Positions 27,616 to 36,127 of a stretch of DNA of 56,276 nt are shown piece by piece; the first letter of the stretch is position 1; each line of letters begins with the position of its first letter. The stretch is from contig NZ_BBJH01000054.1 of the NCBI RefSeq assembly GCF_000739775.1, positions 1 through 56,276 on the forward strand, in the 5' to 3' direction. The DNA comes from Paraburkholderia heleia NBRC 101817. GTDB taxonomy: Bacteria > Pseudomonadota > Gammaproteobacteria > Burkholderiales > Burkholderiaceae. A program made the translations under genes and the position numbers. The notes beneath the pieces were generated by a model. It saw nothing but the letters and a program-made list of their open reading frames with translations, ran no database searches and had not been told where the DNA came from.

Positions 27616-27640
27616 TAAATAAATCAAGTTGATTTATTTA
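27616..27640. promoter_or_regulatory. 25-base perfect palindrome, probable ROK operator
   Basis: Two 12-base arms (27616-27627, TAAATAAATCAA, and its exact complement at 27629-27639/27640) meet at a single central G. The element is very AT-rich inside GC-rich surroundings and lies about 100 bases before the ROK start codon. AT-rich palindromes of this kind are typical ROK (XylR/NagC-like) operators. Confidence 0.8.
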
Positions 27641-27730
27641 ATGCCAGAAATCGGAGGCTGTCAGCCTGGGGAAATCCCGTTAAGGGTAAGGAAGGGGCAT
27701 GCAGGGGCCCGGCGCGATGCGGGTCCTGAT

Positions 27731-27796
27731 GCAAAAGCTTAGGAGACTTTTGCAGCGATGGGGAAGAAGCGGGGAGCGGGCAGCAGGCGTGCCCGC
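27731..27796 (-). terminator. Two hairpins downstream of the MBL-fold gene
   Basis: Stems GCGGGCA/TGCCCGC (27776-27782 and 27790-27796) and GCAAAAG/CTTTTGC (27731-27737 and 27747-27753) follow the stop codon at 27843 on the minus strand. Neither has a clear T run. They and the operator at 27616 account for the 327-base gap between the two minus-strand genes; I see no gene in it. Confidence 0.45.
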
Positions 27797-27842
27797 GCGC
27801 TCATGTGGCGCGCGGGCTGCGGGGAGAAAGGAGTGACTGGGG

Positions 27843-28970
27843 TTACGACCGTGCTTCGCCCGCATCGCGGCAAGCGAACCACCGGCGCGCCGTGCGCTGC
27901 GGCTCGGCGCTCTGTGCCACCTCGCGCCACCAGCGCTCCCCACGGTGCGGCTCGGCCAGATCGAGCCGCTCGCCCATGCGGGGCGTGGAGAGCGTCACGC
28001 CGCGAGCGAGCGCGAGGCCGGTCACGCGCTCGAACGGGTCCTGCCAGCGATGCATGGCGAGATCGAACGTGCCGTTGTGAATCGGCACGAGCCACTCGCC
28101 GCGCAGGTCCACGTGCGCCTGCACGGTTTCATCGGGCTGCATGTGGACGTAGGGCCATTGCGGGTCGTACGCGCCGGTCTCGATGAAGGTCGCGTCGAAC
28201 GGGCCAAGCCGCTTGCCAATCGCTTGAAAGCCGTCGAAGTAGCCGGTATCGCCGCTGAAGAACACGCGTATTTCGGCGTCGGCGATCACCCACGAGGCCC
28301 ACAGCGTGCTGTTGCCGTCGAACAGGCTGCGCCCCGAGAAATGCTGCGCGGGGGTGGCCGTGAACTCGACGCCCTCGACATTCGCGCCCTGCCACCAATC
28401 GAACTGGCGCACCTTCGCACCGTCGATGCCCCATTCGATCAAGCGGTCGCCCACGCCAAGCGGCGTGAGAAACACGCCCGTCGTGGCGGCGAGCGCGAGC
28501 ACGGTTTCGCGGTCGAGGTGATCGTAATGGTCGTGCGAGAGGACCACGCCGCGCAACGGCGGCAGGTCGGCAAGCGCGATGGGCGGCGCATGAAAGCGCT
28601 TCGGCCCGAGGTTCTGGAACGGCGAGGCGCGCTCGGCGAATACCGGGTCGGTGAGCCAGAAGTGGCCGCGCAGCTTGAAGAGCAGCGTGGAATGGCCGAG
28701 CCGGTAGACGCTGCGATCGGGCGCGGCCTCGAGCTGTTCGCGCGTGAGCGCGTGAACGGGCAGCGCGCCCGCGGGCGTGGTGCCGCCCGGCTTATGGAAG
28801 ATCATGTTCCACATGATCTTCAGCGTCTTGCCAAGCCCCTCGGCCGGGCGCGGACGCACGTTGCGAAAGCGCTCGCCGTCGTGTTGCGGCGAGGTAGACG
28901 AGAGCTCGCGGCTGCGTTGTGCGGCGTTCAGGCCCAAGGTACGGCTCAGCGATGCAAAAGGCGAGGTCAT
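27843..28970 (-). CDS. MBL-fold metallohydrolase (UlaG/NAPE-PLD-like)
   Basis: The 375-residue protein has the metallo-beta-lactamase motif HxHxDH at residues 146-151 (LSHDHYDHLD), further ligands in TPAQHFSGR, SGDTGYFDG and VPIHNGTFDL, and a preceding LGHSTLLFKL strand. This arrangement matches RomA/NAPE-PLD-type phosphodiesterases. No signal peptide is obvious, though KIMWNMIFH near residue 55 is hydrophobic and might associate with membrane. It is divergent from a TetR gene across 88 bases holding two operator-like repeats, so it is likely the repressor's target. An upstream in-frame TTG/ATG extension would cover the operators and is rejected. Confidence 0.85.
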   Translation of the reverse strand: MTSPFASLSRTLGLNAAQRSRELSSTSPQHDGERFRNVRPRPAEGLGKTLKIMWNMIFHKPGGTTPAGALPVHALTREQLEAAPDRSVYRLGHSTLLFKLRGHFWLTDPVFAERASPFQNLGPKRFHAPPIALADLPPLRGVVLSHDHYDHLDRETVLALAATTGVFLTPLGVGDRLIEWGIDGAKVRQFDWWQGANVEGVEFTATPAQHFSGRSLFDGNSTLWASWVIADAEIRVFFSGDTGYFDGFQAIGKRLGPFDATFIETGAYDPQWPYVHMQPDETVQAHVDLRGEWLVPIHNGTFDLAMHRWQDPFERVTGLALARGVTLSTPRMGERLDLAEPHRGERWWREVAQSAEPQRTARRWFACRDAGEARS

Positions 28971-28998
28971 GTCGGCGGCTGCCTTTGAGAACAGGAAG

Positions 28999-29053
28999 TA
29001 GACTGCACAGTGTAGTTTATTCTGGAGAAAAGTAAACTGCATGGTGTAAAATT
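28999..29053. promoter_or_regulatory. Two TetR-type operator-like repeats
   Basis: The first box (28999-29019) is a 21-base imperfect palindrome, TAGACTGCAC-A-GTGTAGTTTA, with two mismatched pairs. The second (29033-29053) repeats TAAACTGCA..GTGTA in the same orientation, 34 bases on. They fill the gap between the MBL and TetR genes and probably control both. Confidence 0.75.
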
Positions 29054-29058
29054 TCGAA

Positions 29059-29676
29059 ATGGATTGCACCCCGCCCACCCCTCAGCGTCTGACCGACCGC
29101 AAGCGCGCCGCCATCGTCGCGGCGGCCATCGACGAATTTCTGGCTTTCGGCTTCGACGCCACGAGCATGGACCGTATTGCGGCACGCGCGGGCGTCTCGA
29201 AGCGCACGGTCTACAACCATTTCCCGAGCAAGGAGGCGCTGTTCGCGGCGATCCTGTGCCAGCTCTGGGACGCGAGTGCGACCGCCGACGCGCCGGCCTA
29301 CCGCGCGGGCGAGCCGCTGCGTGCGCAGCTCGTCGAGTTGCTGATGCGCAAGCTGCGGCTCTTGAGCGACGAAGCGTTTTTCAAGCTCGCGCGCGTGGCG
29401 ATCGCGGCGGGCATCCATTCGCCGGAGCGCGCGCGCGACATGGTGGCCCGCATCGGCGAGCGCGAAGAGGACCTCACGGTCTGGGTGCGCGCTGCCGCCG
29501 CCGATGGCCGCCTGAAAACATCCGATCCGGCATTCGCCTCGCAGCAATTGCACGGCATCGTGAAAGCATTCGCCTTCTGGCCGCAGGTCGCGATGGGCCA
29601 GCCCCTGCTCGACGAGGCGCAGCAGCGCCAGGTCGCCGAGTCGTCCGCCGATCTTTTCCTCGCACGCTACGCGTGA
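29059..29676 (+). CDS. TetR-family transcriptional regulator
   Basis: The 205-residue protein has a classic TetR N-terminus: KRAAIVAAAIDEFLAFGFD, then TSMDRIAARAGVSKRTVYNH and FPSKEALFAAIL. The C-terminal ligand domain (TetR_C_7-like) ends FLARYA. It is transcribed away from the MBL-fold hydrolase gene, and the 88 bases between them contain two related operator-like boxes, so autoregulation and repression of the hydrolase are likely. The ligand is unknown. Confidence 0.92.
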   Translation: MDCTPPTPQRLTDRKRAAIVAAAIDEFLAFGFDATSMDRIAARAGVSKRTVYNHFPSKEALFAAILCQLWDASATADAPAYRAGEPLRAQLVELLMRKLRLLSDEAFFKLARVAIAAGIHSPERARDMVARIGEREEDLTVWVRAAAADGRLKTSDPAFASQQLHGIVKAFAFWPQVAMGQPLLDEAQQRQVAESSADLFLARYA

Positions 29677-29771
29677 GCGCCTGACGGCGCGCGCGGCCCC
29701 GACGCGCAACGGTTCTTCTGGAATAGACTCGTGCCTTTCAGGATCGCAGGCTTTACTGAGAGGACACGCTC

Positions 29772-30125
29772 ATGCCATTCATGCTGCTCATCGCCGAGCC
29801 GCGCGGCCAGCGCGAGGCGCGCGCGCCATCCGAAGGCGAGGCGCTCTACGCGCGCATGGTCGAGTTCGCGGATGAACTCGCCGCCGAGGGCAAGCTGATC
29901 GTCGCGCACGCGCTCACCTCCGACTCCGGCGGCGCACGCGTGCAGGTGCGCGAAGGCCGCGCGAGCATCGTCGACGGCCCGTTCGCCGAAGCGAAGGAAA
30001 TGATCGGCGGCTTTTTCCTCGTCGATTGCGCAACGCGCGACGAGGCGCTCGCCATCGCGCGGCGCTGTCCCGCGGCGCAATGGGCGAGCGTCGAAGTGCG
30101 CGAAACCGGTCCCTGTTTCCGCTGA
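29772..30125 (+). CDS. YCII/DGPF-domain protein
   Basis: This 117-residue protein has the DGPF signature (VDGPFAEAKEMIGGFFLVD) of YCII-related proteins. These small ferredoxin-like-fold proteins are regularly encoded beside ECF42 sigma factors and are thought to be under their control. Their activity is not established. A second family member follows 149 bases downstream, then a VOC protein and the sigma factor. The ATG follows GAGAGGACACGCTC. Confidence 0.88.
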   Translation: MPFMLLIAEPRGQREARAPSEGEALYARMVEFADELAAEGKLIVAHALTSDSGGARVQVREGRASIVDGPFAEAKEMIGGFFLVDCATRDEALAIARRCPAAQWASVEVRETGPCFR

Positions 30126-30274
30126 GCGGCGCTTCACCAGGTACTTTCCCCAGGCACGTAAAAATTTCGCTGCCGGTTGTCGATTTCCGTGCGCCCCGCG
30201 CGTCGTGTTCATGAGCGCACCCACGGGTGCCGCTTGCTTCGAGTGTCCCCGAACGTCACAGTCAGGAGAAGACA

Positions 30275-30697
30275 ATGCGATTCATGATCATGGTGCGCGC
30301 CAACGCGTTGACCGAAGCGGGCGAGCCGCCCGACGACGTGGAAGTGTTCGCCGAGATGGCCCGCTATCACGAGGCGCTGGCGAAGGCCGGCGTGCTGCTC
30401 GACGCCTCGGGCCTGCAACCCAGCTCGCGTGGCTTTCGCGTGCATTACACCAACGGCAAGCCCACGATCCTCGACGGTCCGTTCGCCGAGACGAAGGAGC
30501 TGATCGCCGGCTATACGCTGATCCAGGTCCGCTCGCGCGACGAAGCGCTCGAATGGGCGCGCCGGTTTCCGTCGCCCTTCGGCAAGCACGCCGAAGGCGA
30601 GGTCGAAGTGCGGCAGCTCTATGAACTCGACGAACTTCCGCAGTGCGAAGGCGTCGAGCGTTTTCGCCAGCTGCAGGAACAACATAAGGCATCCTGA
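30275..30697 (+). CDS. YCII/DGPF-domain protein
   Basis: The 140-residue protein opens RFMIMVRANALTEAGEPPDD and carries LDGPFAETKELIAGYTLIQ, the DGPF motif. It is a longer paralogue of the protein encoded at 29772-30125. CAGGAGAAGACA precedes the ATG at 30275, making this start clear over an ATG at 30227. It is 31 bases ahead of the VOC gene and belongs to the ECF42 module. Biochemical function is unknown. Confidence 0.9.
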   Translation: MRFMIMVRANALTEAGEPPDDVEVFAEMARYHEALAKAGVLLDASGLQPSSRGFRVHYTNGKPTILDGPFAETKELIAGYTLIQVRSRDEALEWARRFPSPFGKHAEGEVEVRQLYELDELPQCEGVERFRQLQEQHKAS

Positions 30698-30728
30698 GTA
30701 TTTACTCGATAACCATGAGGCTCCAAAC

Positions 30729-31151
30729 ATGCATAAGCACATTTTCGTCAATCTGGGCGTGCGCGACCTGAAGCGCTCGATGGACTTCTTCGGCCAGCTC
30801 GGCTTCGCGTTCGACCCCAGATTCACCAACGACCAGGCTGCCTGCATGGTGCTGGGCGAGAACATGTACGCCATGCTGCTCACCACGGATTTCATGCGCG
30901 GCTTCACCGACAAGGCGCTCGTGGACGCTCGCGAAAGCACCGAGGTGCTGACCTGTCTCTCGTGCGTGTCGCGCGAGGAAGTGGACGCTCTCGTCGACAA
31001 GGCGCTCGCGGCGGGCGGCACGTCCAGGCGCCCGCCGATGGAGTGCGGCACCGACATGTATGGCCGCAGCTTCGAAGACCCCGATGGCCACATCTGGGAA
31101 CTGATGTACATGTCGCCGGCCGCGATTGAAAAAGGCGCACACGGCTCGTGA
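30729..31151 (+). CDS. VOC-family (glyoxalase/bleomycin-resistance fold) protein
   Basis: The 140-residue protein has the paired beta-alpha-beta-beta-beta modules of the vicinal-oxygen-chelate fold: FVNLGVRDLKRSMDFFGQLG at the start and YGRSFEDPDGHIWELMYM at the end, where E117-region glutamate is a usual metal ligand. The conventional first ligand position is taken by asparagine in VNLGV, so metal binding may be partial. It overlaps the ECF sigma gene by four bases (GTGA), so it is coupled to it. Substrate unknown. Confidence 0.85.
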   Translation: MHKHIFVNLGVRDLKRSMDFFGQLGFAFDPRFTNDQAACMVLGENMYAMLLTTDFMRGFTDKALVDARESTEVLTCLSCVSREEVDALVDKALAAGGTSRRPPMECGTDMYGRSFEDPDGHIWELMYMSPAAIEKGAHGS

Positions 31152-32452
31152 CGCAAGCGCGCGACCCTCACGACCCAGTCACGGCGACGCGCCGCGCGGT
31201 CGAGGCCGTATGGCGCATCGAGTCGGCGAAGGTGATCGCCCACGCCGCGCGCATCGTGCGCGACGTGGGCGTGGCCGAGGAAATCGCGCAGGACGCGTTC
31301 GTCGCCGCGCTGGAGCGTTGGCCGGCGAGCGGCATTCCCGAGAACCCCGGAGCCTGGCTCATGACCGCCGCGAAACATCGCGCGCTCGACCGGCTGCGTC
31401 GCGCGGCCTCGCATGCGCGCGCGCACGAGGCGATGGGCGCGGATCTCGAAGCGCTCGAAGCGCACTTCGCGCCCGACTTCGTGGAGGCGCTCGACGCCGC
31501 GCGCGAGGACGAGATCGGCGACGATTTGCTGCGGCTCGTGTTCGTGGCGTGCCATCCCGTGCTGCCGAAGGAGGGGCGTGCCGCGCTGACGCTGCGTCTG
31601 CTGGGCGGCCTCACCACGGCTGAGATCGCGCGTGCGTTCCTCGTGCCCGAGGCAACCGTCGCGCAGCGCATCGTGCGGGCGAGGCGCACGCTCGCGGCCG
31701 CGAAAGTTCCATTCGAAGTGCCGCGCCGCGCCGACCTCGAGCCGCGACTTGCTTCGGTGTTCGAAGTGATTTATCTGATCTTCAACGAAGGCTATACCGC
31801 CACGGCGGGCCCGGACTGGACACGGCCCGCGCTGTGTGAAGAAGCACTGCGCCTGGGCCGCATACTGGCGGAACTCGTTCCGCGCGAGGGCGAGGCGCAC
31901 GGCCTCGTTGCGTTGATGGAGCTGCAGGCTTCGCGTCTGCCCGCGCGGGTGGACCGGGCCGGGCGCGCCGTGTTGCTCGCCGACCAGGACCGGAGCCGCT
32001 GGGACGCGCTCCTGATCCGGCGCGGGCTTGCCGCGATCGCGCGCGGTGCGGCCTGTGCGGGTGCACCTGGGCCGTACGCGCTGCAGGCGGCGCTGGCGGC
32101 TTGCCATGCGCGCGCTCCGAGTGCGGCGGCGACCGACTGGGCGGAGATGGTCTCGATCTACGACGCGCTGCTCACACTCGATGCCTCGCCCGTCGTGCGC
32201 CTGAATCGCGCCGTGGCGGTGGGCATGGTGCAGGGGCCGCAAGCGGCGCTTGATCTCGTCGATGCGCTGTGCGCGGAGCCCGCGCTGCGCCACTATCCGT
32301 GGCTGCCGGCCGCGCGCGGCGATCTGCTGGAAAAGTTGGCGCGCCATGCCGAAGCCTGCGCGGAATTCGAGCGCGCGGCGGCGCTCACGCACAATGCGCG
32401 CGACCGCGAAGTGCTGCTGGCACGGGCACAATCTTGCGCGCCGCACACCTGA
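31148..32452 (+). CDS. ECF42-type RNA polymerase sigma factor with C-terminal extension
   Basis: The 434-residue protein has sigma-70 region 2 (VGVAEEIAQDAFVAALERW, PGAWLMTAAKHRALDRLRR) and region 4 (LGGLTTAEIARAFLVPEATVAQRIVRARRTL), then about 230 extra residues of helical, TPR-like sequence starting FEVIYLIFNEGYTATAG. This long tail, with DGPF proteins next door, defines the ECF42 group. In that group the tail is needed for activity, and no anti-sigma factor is used. The GTG start overlaps the VOC stop codon. The likely targets are the promoter of the two DGPF genes and possibly its own operon. Confidence 0.92.
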   Translation: MTQARDPHDPVTATRRAVEAVWRIESAKVIAHAARIVRDVGVAEEIAQDAFVAALERWPASGIPENPGAWLMTAAKHRALDRLRRAASHARAHEAMGADLEALEAHFAPDFVEALDAAREDEIGDDLLRLVFVACHPVLPKEGRAALTLRLLGGLTTAEIARAFLVPEATVAQRIVRARRTLAAAKVPFEVPRRADLEPRLASVFEVIYLIFNEGYTATAGPDWTRPALCEEALRLGRILAELVPREGEAHGLVALMELQASRLPARVDRAGRAVLLADQDRSRWDALLIRRGLAAIARGAACAGAPGPYALQAALAACHARAPSAAATDWAEMVSIYDALLTLDASPVVRLNRAVAVGMVQGPQAALDLVDALCAEPALRHYPWLPAARGDLLEKLARHAEACAEFERAAALTHNARDREVLLARAQSCAPHT

Positions 32453-32565
32453 GAGCGTCATCGCCGGAAGCGTCACGCCTGCGCTTCTGAAATATCGGGG
32501 CACAACGCTTGCTACCTGTGCGCGCGAACCCATTCTCTTGGCGCGGCCCGGCGCGCAGGCTCCCG

Positions 32566-33636
32566 ATGATTTCAAAAGCGACGATTCTGGCGGTTTCGTG
32601 CTCGGCCTTGCTGGGCACGGCGTGTGTGCATCTCGGCCCAACGCGCTTGCGCGCCGATCAGGTCGATTATGCAAGAGCGCTCGGCGATGCAAAAAAGCGC
32701 GAAATACTCGCGGCCGTGGTCGGGCTGCGTTACGGCGATGCGCCCGCCTTTCTCACGGTGAGTTCGATCATCGCCGCGTATCAATTCGATTCCACAGCGG
32801 GCGCGACCGGCAATGTCGGTTCGGGCTCGCAGCCGAATTATGCGCTTGCGACCGGTAGCGTCTCCTGGTCGAATCGCCCGACCTTCACGTTCTCGCCGAC
32901 CACGGGCGAAGCGTTCGCTAACGCGTATATCCGGCCGCTCGCGCCGGAACTCGTGATGCCGCTCGCCGAAGGCGGCATACCGGTCGATTTGCTGCTGCGT
33001 ATCAGCGCGCAATCGATCGGCGGGCTGCAGAACGGCAGCGCGCTCGGCGGAGAGGGCAGCGCGGGCTCGGCAGGTTTCTTCCAGTTGTTGCAGACGCTGC
33101 GGCGTCTGCAGCTGGCCGGCGAACTGAACGTGGAGTCGCGTAGCGAGAACGGCATGAACAGCGTGTATCTCGCCCTCGGCGCGACGAACAGCGCGCAGTC
33201 GCCGCAAGTTTCGGCGGACCTCGCGCGCGTGCGCGAACTGCTCCATCTCGCGGCGGACACGCGCACCTACGAGATCGTCTACGGACCCTCGGCGCAGGGC
33301 GGCAATCGCATTCCCATGGTGACGCGCTCGGTGCTCGGCATTCTCACGAATATCGGCGCGCAGGTCCAGGTGCCGGACGCCCAGGTGCACAGCGGCGCGA
33401 CGAAACCGACGGTCGGGCTGATTGGTGGCGAAACGCGGCCGATCATCATCGTGCACCAGGGGCCGAGGGCGCCCGCGGACGCCTATGTCGCAATCGACTA
33501 CGACGGCACGGCGTACTGGGTCGAACGTGCCGACTTCGACTCGAAATACGCGTTCACTGTCCTGCAGAACCTCATGGCGCTCGCCGAGGCCGATACGAGC
33601 AGCAAGGCGCCGGTCGTGACGATTCCCGCGAACTGA
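32566..33636 (+). CDS. Putative lipoprotein of unknown function
   Basis: The 356-residue protein begins with a signal segment ending LLGTAC, a non-standard lipobox, so lipid attachment at that cysteine is likely but not certain. The mature part contains VDYARALGDAKKREILAAVV, FLTVSSIIAAYQFD, PTFTFSPTTGEAFANAYIRP and, near the end, RPIIIVHQGPRAPADAYVAI and GTAYWVERADFDSKYAF. I recognise no named family. It stands just before the DUF2235 hydrolase on the same strand, 314 bases apart. The ATG at 32566 is chosen over one at 32509 because it places the signal peptide at the N-terminus. Confidence 0.7.
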   Translation: MISKATILAVSCSALLGTACVHLGPTRLRADQVDYARALGDAKKREILAAVVGLRYGDAPAFLTVSSIIAAYQFDSTAGATGNVGSGSQPNYALATGSVSWSNRPTFTFSPTTGEAFANAYIRPLAPELVMPLAEGGIPVDLLLRISAQSIGGLQNGSALGGEGSAGSAGFFQLLQTLRRLQLAGELNVESRSENGMNSVYLALGATNSAQSPQVSADLARVRELLHLAADTRTYEIVYGPSAQGGNRIPMVTRSVLGILTNIGAQVQVPDAQVHSGATKPTVGLIGGETRPIIIVHQGPRAPADAYVAIDYDGTAYWVERADFDSKYAFTVLQNLMALAEADTSSKAPVVTIPAN

Positions 33637-33950
33637 CGCACCGGCTCGATGGTCTGCTCGACGCGCCGCGTCCGGGTGCCTTTTGCGCACGCGTATAAAC
33701 AGCATCGGGATGAATGCCATGGGCATCCATACTGCCGCGCTATTGACGACGCCGTTCCCGAATTTCCAGCTCGCGACACTTGAGTTCGGATCTGCGGATT
33801 TGAGGCGCCATCGCGCACGTGCGTCGATGGGATTCCCCACAAATGTTCGGTAGCGCACATTCGGTTTTCGAATATTGATGGCGATTTACGTGGGACACCT
33901 TAGATTCGAGGATCGAAGTAAGCGCACTCGAACCTGCGAGGAGTCCCGTG
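33637..33950. other. Gap of 314 bases before the DUF2235 gene
   Basis: This stretch is less GC-rich than its surroundings, especially 33840-33910. It should hold the promoter of the DUF2235 gene, whose ribosome site GAGGAG lies at its right edge. The minus strand contains a protein-like fragment with a hydrophobic helix (see rejected items), possibly a gene relic. I could not define a promoter. Confidence 0.4.
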
Positions 33951-35150
33951 ATGAGCAAGAATATTGTGTTGTGTCTCGACGGTACCTGGAACGGTCCCAA
34001 CTCTCAGGACCGAACGGGCGGTCTGACTCCCACGAACGTGGAAAAGTTGTTTGAAAACCTGAAGGGCTCGGCGCCGCTCGGACCGAACGACAACGAGCTC
34101 GAAATCGCGGCCCCCGAATCCGCAGGCGGGCCCGCGCAGGTCGCCAAATATATTCACGGCGTAGGAAACGGGGACAACCCGCTCGATAAAGTGGCAGGCG
34201 GCGCAGTCGGGCTCGGACTCATCGCGCGCATCGTTCGCGGATATACGTACCTGTCGCGGCAGTATCAACCGGGCGACAGGATCTATATCGTCGGATTCAG
34301 CCGCGGCGCCTACACGGCGCGCTCGCTCGCGGGGTTCGTGACGAACAAGGGCTTGCTCGACTGGACCGCGATGGGACTCCTGGCGGGGTCCGAATCCAGC
34401 TATAGCGCGGGGCTTGCCGCGTGGCACGAATACAAGCAGACGATGCACGCGAGTGCAACCGGTCTCCTGCGTGCACTGGCGGACAGCGTGACTTCGTTTT
34501 CCGATTATGTCGAACTCGGGCTACATCCGTCGCCCCCGTTGAAGTTCGTCAGCGATGTGCCTGTCGAGGCGGTTGCCGTGTGGGACACGGTCGGTGCGCT
34601 CGGCATACCGGCCATTCGCAACGACGACGGCACACCCGTGCGGCTCGATGCGTTCCAGTTCTGCAACAACGACCTGAGCGCGCACGTCAAGTACGGGTTC
34701 CAGGCGCTCGCGGTGGACGAGGAGCGCGTCGACTTCACTCCGACGCTGTGGAATGCCCGCGCCAATGTCGTTCAGGTCCTGTTTCCCGGCGCGCATGCCG
34801 ATGTGGGCGGCGGCTACGGTCTCGGCGAATCGGGGCTGTCGAATGGTCCGCTTGTCTGGATGGCGAACCGTCTCGCGGCGGCAGGGGTCGTGTTCGAACG
34901 CCCGGCGCCGTGGCAGCCGAATGCGTGTGATATCTCGCATCGGCCATGGGCCGGCGCGCTTTTCGCGACCGGCCTGCGCAAATTTCCCGCGGCCCTCGGA
35001 CTGAGTCAGCACGTAATGCAGCGTCTCGCTGCGAACGCGGTGCCGGTAGAGGGCGGGGCGCCAGGTCTTTATCGGCCCGCCAATCTTTTCACGAGCTATA
35101 TCAATCTCGATTGGACCGGCCCGGCAGCCAACGTTCAGATCGAGCTATAA
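33951..35150 (+). CDS. DUF2235 (Tle1-like) alpha/beta hydrolase
   Basis: The 399-residue protein starts KNIVLCLDGTWNGP and has the nucleophile Ser117 in GFSRGAYTAR, plus the conserved block FPGAHADVGGGYG, all typical of DUF2235. The Tle1 phospholipase A2 effectors of type VI secretion belong here. There is no signal peptide, as expected for T6SS cargo, but many DUF2235 proteins have other unknown roles. The C-terminus has no obvious membrane helix. GAGGAG precedes the ATG. Codon choice looks less GC-biased than in the genes to the left. Its neighbours include a peptidoglycan hydrolase, and a VgrG remnant lies 8 kb away. Confidence 0.82.
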   Translation: MSKNIVLCLDGTWNGPNSQDRTGGLTPTNVEKLFENLKGSAPLGPNDNELEIAAPESAGGPAQVAKYIHGVGNGDNPLDKVAGGAVGLGLIARIVRGYTYLSRQYQPGDRIYIVGFSRGAYTARSLAGFVTNKGLLDWTAMGLLAGSESSYSAGLAAWHEYKQTMHASATGLLRALADSVTSFSDYVELGLHPSPPLKFVSDVPVEAVAVWDTVGALGIPAIRNDDGTPVRLDAFQFCNNDLSAHVKYGFQALAVDEERVDFTPTLWNARANVVQVLFPGAHADVGGGYGLGESGLSNGPLVWMANRLAAAGVVFERPAPWQPNACDISHRPWAGALFATGLRKFPAALGLSQHVMQRLAANAVPVEGGAPGLYRPANLFTSYINLDWTGPAANVQIEL

Positions 35151-35209
35151 ACGCTGACGCGGCATGAGGCCCGGTGGGGCGCTGCATGGTTCTCATCGAG
35201 CCGTCGGCA

Positions 35210-35887
35210 TCACATGCGCTGAAACACAAGCACTTTCGCTAGCGGCGCACGTCCGCTTTGATCGATAAAGTTCGTCAGGGCTTCCACGCGGATATGATCG
35301 TTCGGCGCCGGGCGGATGGTGAGCGCGAGCTGTCGGACGTTGTTCCTGAATTGCGCTGTGACCTCACGCACGCCCGCGCCCGGCTGCGAGTCCATGTTGC
35401 TCCCGATTCCTTGCGCTTGCACCTCGCCAAAATCGCAGTTGGTAGGGCGGCACTTGCCCCAAGCATGCACGAACATCGTGGAATCCGCTATGCGAATCTG
35501 GATCTTCAGGATTCCCGCCGTCGCGGGATGGATGTTCTGCCAGCTGCCGGCGAAGTAAGTCATGTTGCTGCCGATGTCGCCATGCGTCGAAGAGGCGGAA
35601 GCCGGCACGGCGGAAGCGAGCGGCGGGGCGTTTTCAGTCTGTGGGTGCGTTAAGGGAGCATCCGCAACGTCCTTCACCGGCGGCGCGATTTGCGGCGCTG
35701 ACGCGACCTCCGGCGCCAAAGCCACCGAGGCCACGGCGGGAGGCGTTGCGGGCGCTGGCTTGTGAAAGAGACCTTGCTGGCCAAGAATCGCGATCAGACC
35801 GCCAACAGCGGTAATCGCCGTCGCGGAGGCGGTCAATAGTCCGGGCAGCGTGGTCCACCAACCTTGAGGGCTCTTTTCGTCGCTCAT
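35210..35887 (-). CDS. Anchored periplasmic protein with WGxCxPxxCDxG motif
   Basis: The 225-residue protein has one N-terminal membrane span (residues about 16-38, TASATAITAVGGLIAILG), a Pro/Ala-rich linker, and a periplasmic C-terminal domain. That domain contains FAGSWQNIHPATAGILKIQI and VHAWGKCRPTNCDFGEVQ, a beta-rich pattern that recurs in bacterial proteins of unknown function and may be lipocalin-like. The two cysteines could form a disulfide. It is convergent with the DUF2235 hydrolase and divergent from the membrane protein at 36128. A role as an immunity or binding partner for the neighbouring hydrolases is a guess from position only. Confidence 0.65.
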   Translation of the reverse strand: MSDEKSPQGWWTTLPGLLTASATAITAVGGLIAILGQQGLFHKPAPATPPAVASVALAPEVASAPQIAPPVKDVADAPLTHPQTENAPPLASAVPASASSTHGDIGSNMTYFAGSWQNIHPATAGILKIQIRIADSTMFVHAWGKCRPTNCDFGEVQAQGIGSNMDSQPGAGVREVTAQFRNNVRQLALTIRPAPNDHIRVEALTNFIDQSGRAPLAKVLVFQRM

Positions 35888-36127
35888 GTATCGCCTCCCC
35901 AGGGTTCGCCTGCCTGCCCTTAAATTAGAGCAAATTTCACGAAAATCAGTGCGGGTTTTATCGCATGAAAAAGCAGCGGATAGTGTTTGCCAGCCCACAG
36001 ACGCATCAAGGGAAAATCACATTTATATCGAACTATGCGGGGAATTTTGCGCAATCGGTCGGCGTATTTCGCGCAAGCGTTCTGTTCAAAGCTGGCTCCG
36101 ATACCGCTAGCGGAGGCTTGTCTTGCC

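Noticed and set aside
33640..33858. Minus-strand protein-like fragment with a hydrophobic helix (NSAAVWMPMAFIPMLFIRVRKR)
   Set aside because: The frame has no good start or ribosome site and runs on antisense through the lipoprotein gene. It may be a relic of a membrane protein gene, but cannot be defined as a gene.
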